A stretch of DNA of 5,207 nucleotides. Origin: Sphingomonadales bacterium. Its GTDB lineage: Bacteria > Pseudomonadota > Alphaproteobacteria > Sphingomonadales > Sphingomonadaceae. Numbering within the stretch: position 1 is the first letter of the stretch; every line of letters begins with the position of its first letter. The notes beneath the pieces were generated by a model, which worked only from the letters and a program-made list of their open reading frames with translations, had not been told where the DNA came from and did no database searches. A program made the position numbers and the translations under genes. The stretch is from NCBI GenBank assembly GCA_024636595.1, contig JAGXGT010000163.1:1-5207 (forward strand). The letters are read 5' to 3'. Below, piece after piece: positions 1 through 3,926 of this stretch.

Positions 1-370
1 CTACGAATATGCCGAGGATGGTTCGAAGAAATTGTGGCCCGGCCTGGCCGACCATTTCCCGTTGGCCGAAGAACAGCCGGACGTCGAAGAGGTTAAGCAA
101 CGGCTGATGTTCATCCAGCTGATCGCCACGGCCCAATGTTTCGACGAGGGCGTTGTGTCCGATCCGCAGTCCGCCGATCTCGGCGCGATCTTCGGCTGGG
201 GCTTTGCGCCCTGGACCGGCGGTCCGATGAGCCATATCGACACAATGGGCGTCGACAATTTTGTCCGCATCGCCGACAATCTGGCGCAGAAATATGGCGA
301 ACGGTTCAAGCCGCCGATGAGCTTCCGCAAGAAAGCGGACGCTGGCGAGAGCTTTTACAAGGCCGCCTGA
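1..370 (+). CDS. 3-hydroxyacyl-CoA dehydrogenase, FadB/FadJ type, C-terminal fragment (5' end outside window)
   Basis: Only the last 122 residues are present; the reading frame is open from base 2 and ends at TGA 368-370. The fragment matches the C-terminal 3-hydroxyacyl-CoA dehydrogenase domain of the multifunctional beta-oxidation protein (enoyl-CoA hydratase plus NAD-dependent 3-hydroxyacyl-CoA dehydrogenase). Recognisable parts are a KKLWPGLADHFP stretch (fragment residues 9-20), a helix starting VKQRLMFIQ (31-39), and the hallmark IFGWGFAPWTGG...IDTMG (63-83), which packs near the active site in this family. It ends in the usual YGERFKPP...FRKKADAGESFYKAA tail, so the C-terminus looks intact. 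In the family the enzyme is cytosolic and oxidises 3-hydroxyacyl-CoA to 3-ketoacyl-CoA. The NAD-binding and any hydratase domains would lie to the left, out of view. It converges on the TetR gene and is followed by a terminator, so it is not part of the carboxylase operon. Sure of family; FadB versus FadJ cannot be decided. Confidence 0.9.
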   Translation, partial: YEYAEDGSKKLWPGLADHFPLAEEQPDVEEVKQRLMFIQLIATAQCFDEGVVSDPQSADLGAIFGWGFAPWTGGPMSHIDTMGVDNFVRIADNLAQKYGERFKPPMSFRKKADAGESFYKAA

Positions 371-397
371 TCGGCTGACATGAGACAAAGAGAATAG

Positions 398-424
398 AAA
401 AGAGCGCCTTCCGGCGCTCTTTTT
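398..424. terminator. Bidirectional rho-independent terminator between convergent genes
   Basis: A strong hairpin has an 8-bp stem AGAGCGCC/GGCGCTCT (401-408 and 413-420) with a TTCC loop. Flanking A/T pairs (398-400 with 421-423) extend it to 11 bp. On the + strand the stem runs into TTTTT (420-424), ending the dehydrogenase transcript. Read on the - strand, the same stem is followed by a T-rich stretch (TTTTCTATTC), which would stop the TetR transcript. The TAA stop of the TetR gene (423-425) touches the outer A/T pairs of the stem, so the regulator gene has essentially no 3' UTR before its terminator. Confidence 0.85.
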
Positions 425-1148
425 ATGGCCGGGGCAGGCACCTGCTGAGTGTGTCAATCTGCGCCGCCAGCTTGTCGAGCCTGGTTGCCAGGCCCACTTC
501 ATCGACGATCACAGGATTGCCGGTTGCACCATAATGCGCACGGAACAACGCGACCATCTCGTCCACCACCGGCAGCTGCTCGCGTGTGCTGCGATCCGCC
601 TCCATCGTCGTCTCGATCGATCGAGCGCTATATTCGAGGCTGCCGTAGAAGATGTCGCGGGCTTGCCAGAGCACCGCATCCGCCCGCAATTCGCCGCGAT
701 CCTGGCCGCGCAGGAACAGCCGGTCGAAGACGGCTACATAGTGACGCAGATGATCGCGCGAGACGCTGACTTCGCTGTTGTTGCGGCGCAGGGCAAAGGT
801 CAGGTTGATGAAATCCGCATTCACGATCACGGTGTTCAGATGATAGCGGGCTAGTGCTTCCAGTCGGGCAAATAAATCCGTGGCTTCCACTGACGCCATA
901 ACGCCTTCGGCTTCCAGGGTCAGGCCGTCCCAGAACTGCTGCAACACCGCCAGCATCAATTCCGCCTTGGATTCATAATAGCTGTAGACCGTGCCCTCGC
1001 CGATACCGGCGCGCCGCGCGATTTCCTGCATCCGGGCCCCGTCGAAACCGTGATCGACAAATATCGCCCGCGCGGCGTCCAATATGACGCGTTCCTTGCG
1101 CTCCAGCTTGGCGCGCTGGGTTTCTGACGGGATCGCGTTTGATGCCAC
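423..1148 (-). CDS. TetR/AcrR-family transcriptional regulator
   Basis: A 241-residue protein with the TetR N-terminal DNA-binding domain at about residues 18-65. The first helix is ERVILDAARAIFVDHGFDGA, followed by the helix-turn-helix MQEIARRAGIGEGTVYSYYESKAEL (40-64), close to family consensus. The rest is a helical ligand-binding and dimerisation domain without a recognisable effector motif. The last residues (about 220-238) carry L, L, L, I, L, L at exact 4-3-4-3-4 spacing, a zipper-like amphipathic tail that makes it longer than many TetR proteins (roughly 190-220). The start is GTG at 1148: an in-frame TAG lies two codons upstream, no ATG occurs before the HTH, and an AAGG ribosome site sits 8 nt away. 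It is divergent from the carboxylase operon, with an inverted repeat in the shared promoter region. By analogy with AtuR it probably represses that operon and itself until an acyl-CoA or related inducer binds. Family certain; target and ligand inferred. Confidence 0.93.
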   Translation of the reverse strand: MASNAIPSETQRAKLERKERVILDAARAIFVDHGFDGARMQEIARRAGIGEGTVYSYYESKAELMLAVLQQFWDGLTLEAEGVMASVEATDLFARLEALARYHLNTVIVNADFINLTFALRRNNSEVSVSRDHLRHYVAVFDRLFLRGQDRGELRADAVLWQARDIFYGSLEYSARSIETTMEADRSTREQLPVVDEMVALFRAHYGATGNPVIVDEVGLATRLDKLAAQIDTLSRCLPRP

Positions 1149-1156
1149 TATCTATA

Positions 1157-1160
1157 CCTT
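1157..1160 (-). promoter_or_regulatory. Ribosome binding site of the TetR gene
   Basis: AAGG read on the - strand, 8 nt before the GTG codon at 1148. It supports GTG as the true start, since an in-frame TAG only two codons upstream rules out anything longer. Confidence 0.6.
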
Positions 1161-1167
1161 TGCGAAC

Positions 1168-1197
1168 TTGACTCGACAATATCGAGTGCTATTCAAT
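1168..1197 (+). promoter_or_regulatory. Candidate sigma-70 promoter of the carboxylase operon
   Basis: A -35-like TTGACT (1168-1173, 5 of 6 to consensus) is followed by a weak -10, either TTCAAT (1192-1197, 18-bp spacing) or TATTCA (1190-1195, 16-bp spacing). Transcription would start near 1203-1205, leaving a leader of about 65 nt before the ATG at 1270. The operator dyad lies between the two boxes, as expected for a repressed promoter. The -10 is poor, so the assignment is tentative. Confidence 0.45.
1171..1187. promoter_or_regulatory. Candidate operator of the TetR-family regulator
   Basis: A perfect inverted repeat, ACTCGA - 5-bp spacer CAATA - TCGAGT, lies 23 bp upstream of the regulator start and 82 bp upstream of the carboxylase beta gene. 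Dyads of this size in a divergent intergenic region are typical TetR-family binding sites. It overlaps the last three bases of the candidate rightward -35 and fills most of that promoter's spacer. It also lies just downstream of the predicted leftward start site, so one bound dimer could block both directions. The repeat is seen directly; the binding is inferred. Confidence 0.65.
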
Positions 1198-1223
1198 TAG
1201 CCTTTGTGGACTCGCCCTGTCAA
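1196..1223 (-). promoter_or_regulatory. Candidate sigma-70 promoter of the TetR gene
   Basis: Read leftward, there is a perfect TTGACA (1223-1218), a 16-bp spacer and GCTAAT (1201-1196, 4 of 6 to TATAAT). The start would fall near 1189, directly upstream of the dyad at 1171-1187, which would allow autorepression. Its -10 overlaps or adjoins the -10 of the rightward promoter, so the two promoters probably compete for polymerase. Confidence 0.45.
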
Positions 1224-1269
1224 ATAGCGAATAGTCCGCTCGGTCAAATCGGAAAGAGGCGCTGCATCC

Positions 1270-2892
1270 ATGCCCCAGTTTAAATCGAAGATCGTCACCG
1301 GCTCGGACAGCTTTGCCCAGAATCGCGAGGATATGCTGGCGCTGATCGATCATCTGCGTGTCCTGGAAAAACGCGCTGTGGAAGCATCGGAAAAACGGCG
1401 GCCGACCTTTGAAAAGCGCGGCCAGCTGACTCCGCACGAACGGCTGAAACGGCTGCTCGATCCCGGCATGCCCTGGCTGCAGCTCTACAATATGGCCAAT
1501 TATATGGTGGAGGACAGCAATCCCGAGACCAGCATCCCCGGCGGCAGCGTCATCCTGGGCATCGGTTTCGTCAAAGGCGTGCGCTGCATGATCTGGGTCG
1601 ATGACAGTGGCATCCGGGCGGGCGCCGCGACGAGCGGTGGCTGGGACGCCAGCAAGGGCGCTCAAAAAATCGCGCAGGATCTGAAATTGCCATTCATCCA
1701 TCTGGTCGAAAGCGCCGGCGCGAACCTGATGGAATATAAGGTCGAGCTCTGGGCCCATGGCGGAATGCTGTTCCGCAATCTCGCGTGGCTGAGCGCGGCG
1801 GGTGTACCGACGATGGTGGTCTTGCACGGACCGTCGACCGCAGGCGGTGCGTATATGCCGGGCATGTCGGACTATGTGATCGGTGTTCGCGACAATGGCA
1901 TGGCGGCGCTGGGCGGTGCGGCGCTGGTTCATGCGGCCACCGGCGAAGTCGCCGACGATCGCGAACTGGGCGGGACCGAGATGCATGCCTCGACCACCGG
2001 GAGCGTCGAATATCTCGCCGATGATGATGCCCACGGCATCGCCATTGCCCGCGAAACCATGGGGCGTCTCGACTGGAACAAGAATACAACGCCGATCCGC
2101 CGCAATGATTATGAGGAACCGCTTTACGATATCGACGAAATCGCGGGCGTTGTGCCGATTGACTATACAACCCCCTATGATGTCCGCGAAGTCGCGGCGC
2201 GGATTGTTGACGGTTCCGATTTTGAAGAGTTCAAAGCAAGATACGGTCCCGGCACCGTCTGCATGCAGGCGAGCATCATGGGCCATGCGGTCGGCATCAT
2301 CGGCAACAACGGCCCGTTCGACCCCGAAGCGGCGGCCAAGGCTACCCATTTCTTCCAGCTGTGCGACCAGTCCGAACTGCCGATCATCTTCCTCAACAAC
2401 ACCACCGGCTATATTGTCGGCACCGAGTCCGAACATAAGGGCATGATCAAGCTGGGCAGCAAGATGATCCAGGCGGTGTCCAATGTCCGGGTCCCGAAAC
2501 TGTCGCTCTATATCGGCGCAAGCTTTGGCGCGGGCAATTACGGGATGAGCGGCACTGCCTTCGAACCCGATTTCCTGTTCAGCTGGCCCAATGCGAAAAC
2601 TGGCGTCATGGCGGGCGCATCTGCAGCCAATACAATGAGCCACGTTGCCCGCGTGCAGGCGAAACGCAAGGGTGTGGAGCCGGATGAAGAGGCCATCGCC
2701 AAACAGGAACAGCGCATCAAGGATATTTTCGAAGCGCAGGAAAGCGCCTTCTTCACCTCCGGCCGGGTGCTCGACAACGGCGTGATCGATCCGCGCGACA
2801 CACGCAGGGTGCTGGGCTTTGCGCTGGAGACGATTTTCGAGGCGCAGAACCGGACGCTGCATCCCAATGCATTTGGTGTGGCGCGGATATGA
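1270..2892 (+). CDS. Acyl-CoA carboxylase beta subunit (carboxyltransferase), methylcrotonyl/geranyl-CoA carboxylase-like
   Basis: The 540-residue protein is full length for MCC/GCC beta subunits (about 535-540). It transfers the carboxyl group from carboxybiotin on the alpha subunit to an acyl-CoA in the cytosol. The N-terminal crotonase-like half has KRGQLTPHERLKRLLDPG (49-66), LVESAGANL (145-153) and STAGGAYMPGMSDY (189-202), which supplies one oxyanion hole. The C-terminal half has NNTTGYIVGTESEHKGMIK (376-394) and IGASFGAGNYGMSG (415-428), which supplies the other. ATGE(V)ADDRELGGTEMHASTTGSVEY (223-248) also fits this branch. Two places differ from usual members as I recall them: GGAALVHAATGE where GPPLVKAATGE is typical, and VMAGASAANTM (446-456) where VMGGEQAA is typical. 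Substrate is therefore uncertain among methylcrotonyl-, geranyl- or another branched enoyl-CoA. The ATG at 1270 has AGAGG 10 nt upstream. First gene of the operon; the alpha subunit is two genes downstream. Confidence 0.92.
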   Translation: MPQFKSKIVTGSDSFAQNREDMLALIDHLRVLEKRAVEASEKRRPTFEKRGQLTPHERLKRLLDPGMPWLQLYNMANYMVEDSNPETSIPGGSVILGIGFVKGVRCMIWVDDSGIRAGAATSGGWDASKGAQKIAQDLKLPFIHLVESAGANLMEYKVELWAHGGMLFRNLAWLSAAGVPTMVVLHGPSTAGGAYMPGMSDYVIGVRDNGMAALGGAALVHAATGEVADDRELGGTEMHASTTGSVEYLADDDAHGIAIARETMGRLDWNKNTTPIRRNDYEEPLYDIDEIAGVVPIDYTTPYDVREVAARIVDGSDFEEFKARYGPGTVCMQASIMGHAVGIIGNNGPFDPEAAAKATHFFQLCDQSELPIIFLNNTTGYIVGTESEHKGMIKLGSKMIQAVSNVRVPKLSLYIGASFGAGNYGMSGTAFEPDFLFSWPNAKTGVMAGASAANTMSHVARVQAKRKGVEPDEEAIAKQEQRIKDIFEAQESAFFTSGRVLDNGVIDPRDTRRVLGFALETIFEAQNRTLHPNAFGVARI

Positions 2893-2914
2893 TATCTTTG
2901 CCCAGAAACACGCC

Positions 2915-2990
2915 GTGCTCCGCACTTGATGCGGAGCTGTGGAGCCTGAACGCTGCAGACGCCAGAGCTCCGGCTCGGGGGCCGGAGCAC
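2915..2990. repeat. Structured palindromic intergenic repeat (REP-like) between beta subunit and hydratase
   Basis: The 76-bp element has two strong hairpins. The left is GCTCCGCA/TGCGGAGC (2917-2924 and 2930-2937, loop CTTGA). The right is GCTCCGGC/GCCGGAGC (2967-2974 and 2981-2988, loop TCGGGG). The ends are also complementary to each other: GTGCTCCG (2915-2922) pairs with CGGAGCAC (2983-2990), so the whole can close as one large stem instead. It occupies most of the 115-bp gap. I recall units with this CTCCGCACTTGATGCGGAG core as dispersed in sphingomonad genomes. No T-run follows, so it is unlikely to be a strong rho-independent terminator; it may affect mRNA stability or processing. Confidence 0.7.
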
Positions 2991-2995
2991 AGATT

Positions 2996-2999
2996 GGGA
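2996..2999 (+). promoter_or_regulatory. Ribosome binding site of the enoyl-CoA hydratase gene
   Basis: GGGA lies 8 nt before the ATG at 3008, just outside the right end of the repeat. It favours this ATG over the in-frame GTG at 2939, which sits inside the repeat and would add 23 residues encoded mostly by repeat sequence. Confidence 0.5.
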
Positions 3000-3007
3000 C
3001 ACAGACA

Positions 3008-3820
3008 ATGACAAACCTTCCCGACACCAAAACCCTGGAACTGGATCTCCAACAGGGCTGGCTGACCATCTGGTTCAACCAGCCGGACAATCGCAATGCG
3101 TTGAGTGACGCGCTGGTCGCCGAACTCGCCGCTGTGCTGAAAGGCGTGCGCGACGATCGTACTGTCCGCGGCATTACAATGCGCGGTCGCGGCGGGGTGT
3201 TTTGTGCCGGAGCAGATCTCAAGAATTTCAAAGAGAATTTTCAAAAGAGCGGCGACCGTGCGGCGATCATCAAGATGTCGAGCGGTGCGGCGGAGATTTT
3301 TGACCTGGTCAACACCGCGCCACAGGTGGTGATCGTATTGATCGAGGGCGCGGCAATGGCAGGCGGCTTTGGCCTGAGCTGCTGCGCCGATGTCGTGATT
3401 TGCGAAAGCGGTGCCCGTTTCGCGATGACCGAGACCGCCATTGGCGTGTCACCGGCCCAGATTTCACCCTTTGTTATCCAGAAGCTCGGCTATGCCACCG
3501 GTCGCCGGCTGATGCTGACTGCGGCGCGGTTCGACGGAACCGAAGCGCATGAACTGGGCTTTGCCGATTTTATCGCCGACGATGTGGCGGGCCTTGAAGC
3601 GATTGAGATGCAAATCCGCAAGCAGGTGCTAGCGTCCGCACCCGGCGCGATCGCCGCAACCAAGGAATTGCTCGGTCAGATTGCCGGTCAGCCCCGCGAG
3701 GAAGTGATCCGTCTGGCCGCCGAGAATTTCGCCGATCGGATGGTCAGCGACGAAGCGAAGGAAGGCGTTGCCAGCTTCTTTGAGAAGCGCAAACCTTCCT
3801 GGGTGGTGAAACCAGAATGA
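3008..3820 (+). CDS. Enoyl-CoA hydratase/isomerase (crotonase) family, methylglutaconyl- or isohexenylglutaconyl-CoA hydratase-like
   Basis: The 270-residue protein has the normal size of a single-domain crotonase. The first oxyanion-hole segment is FCAGADL (65-71), and the second is GAAMAGGFGL (114-123). The residue matching rat hydratase Glu144 is Gly122, while the match to Glu164 is kept as Glu142 in MTETAIG (140-146). The following VSPAQISPFVIQKLG (147-161) resembles the P-A-x-ISP-x-VI segment of LiuC and AtuE hydratases, which also carry Gly at the first position as I recall. In those pathways the enzyme hydrates the glutaconyl-CoA made by the carboxylase to a 3-hydroxy-3-substituted glutaryl-CoA. 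Its place between the beta and alpha subunit genes supports that role. It ends in the crotonase C-terminal helix region (SDEAKEGVASFFEKRKPSW, 247-265). The ATG at 3008 is preferred over the GTG at 2939 because of the ribosome site and start of homology. Family firm; exact substrate inferred. Confidence 0.9.
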   Translation: MTNLPDTKTLELDLQQGWLTIWFNQPDNRNALSDALVAELAAVLKGVRDDRTVRGITMRGRGGVFCAGADLKNFKENFQKSGDRAAIIKMSSGAAEIFDLVNTAPQVVIVLIEGAAMAGGFGLSCCADVVICESGARFAMTETAIGVSPAQISPFVIQKLGYATGRRLMLTAARFDGTEAHELGFADFIADDVAGLEAIEMQIRKQVLASAPGAIAATKELLGQIAGQPREEVIRLAAENFADRMVSDEAKEGVASFFEKRKPSWVVKPE

Positions 3821-3841
3821 GAAATCAGCTCCTTCCCTTCA

Positions 3842-3917
3842 TCGTCATCCTGAACCTGTTTCAGGACCATTCCCCTTCATCCTCTCACGAGATGCTGAAT
3901 CATGTTCAGCATGACGA
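3842..3917. repeat. Structured palindromic intergenic repeat (REP-like) between hydratase and alpha subunit
   Basis: The 76-bp element is closed by TCGTCAT (3842-3848) and ATGACGA (3911-3917). Inside, hairpin one is CCTGAA/TTCAGG (3849-3854 and 3860-3865, loop CCTGT), and hairpin two is TGCTGAA/TTCAGCA (3893-3899 and 3905-3911, loop TCATG). Together they can fold as a three-way junction. I recall this CGTCATCCTGAAC...TTCAGCATGACG pattern as a frequent dispersed repeat of sphingomonads; its reverse reading gives the peptide fragment VLKQVQDDDE often seen in spurious ORFs. The right arm overlaps the start of the alpha-subunit ribosome site. No T-run follows either hairpin, so read-through into the alpha gene is expected. 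Confidence 0.8.
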
Positions 3918-3919
3918 GG
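3916..3919 (+). promoter_or_regulatory. Ribosome binding site of the alpha-subunit gene, fused to the repeat end
   Basis: GAGG lies 7 nt before the ATG at 3927. Its first two bases are also the last two bases of the repeat's closing arm ATGACGA. If the 7-bp closing stem forms in the mRNA, part of the ribosome site is base-paired, so the repeat could tune alpha-subunit translation. Confidence 0.6.
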
Positions 3920-3926
3920 TTTACAT

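Noticed and set aside
32..370. Dehydrogenase fragment as a complete small gene starting at TTG 32
   Set aside because: The frame is open upstream to the window edge and residues before position 32 (YEYAEDGSKK) continue the homology, so this is the tail of a larger gene.
449..854. Open frames on the + strand opposite the TetR gene
   Set aside because: They overlap a well-supported TetR coding sequence, have no domain similarity and no convincing ribosome site.
2939..3007. Longer hydratase start at GTG 2939
   Set aside because: The extra 23 residues are encoded mostly by the intergenic repeat, have no crotonase similarity, and the GTG lies within a structured element, whereas ATG 3008 has a ribosome site at normal spacing.
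1189..3231. 680-residue open frame on the - strand opposite the carboxylase beta gene
   Set aside because: It lies antisense to a clear full-length carboxylase gene and runs through a palindromic repeat. Its composition (rich in H, R, A, D, G) is that of a shadow frame in GC-rich DNA, and it has no recognisable domain. Codon-position bias in the + gene explains the lack of stops.
3688..3870. Small - strand frame beginning MVLKQVQDDDE
   Set aside because: Its N-terminal part is simply the reverse reading of the repeat at 3842-3917, a known source of false ORFs, and the remainder is antisense to the hydratase gene.
3849..3911. Hairpins of the second repeat as intra-operon terminators
   Set aside because: Neither hairpin is followed by a T-run, and the alpha gene downstream has no other obvious promoter, so termination here is unlikely to be efficient.
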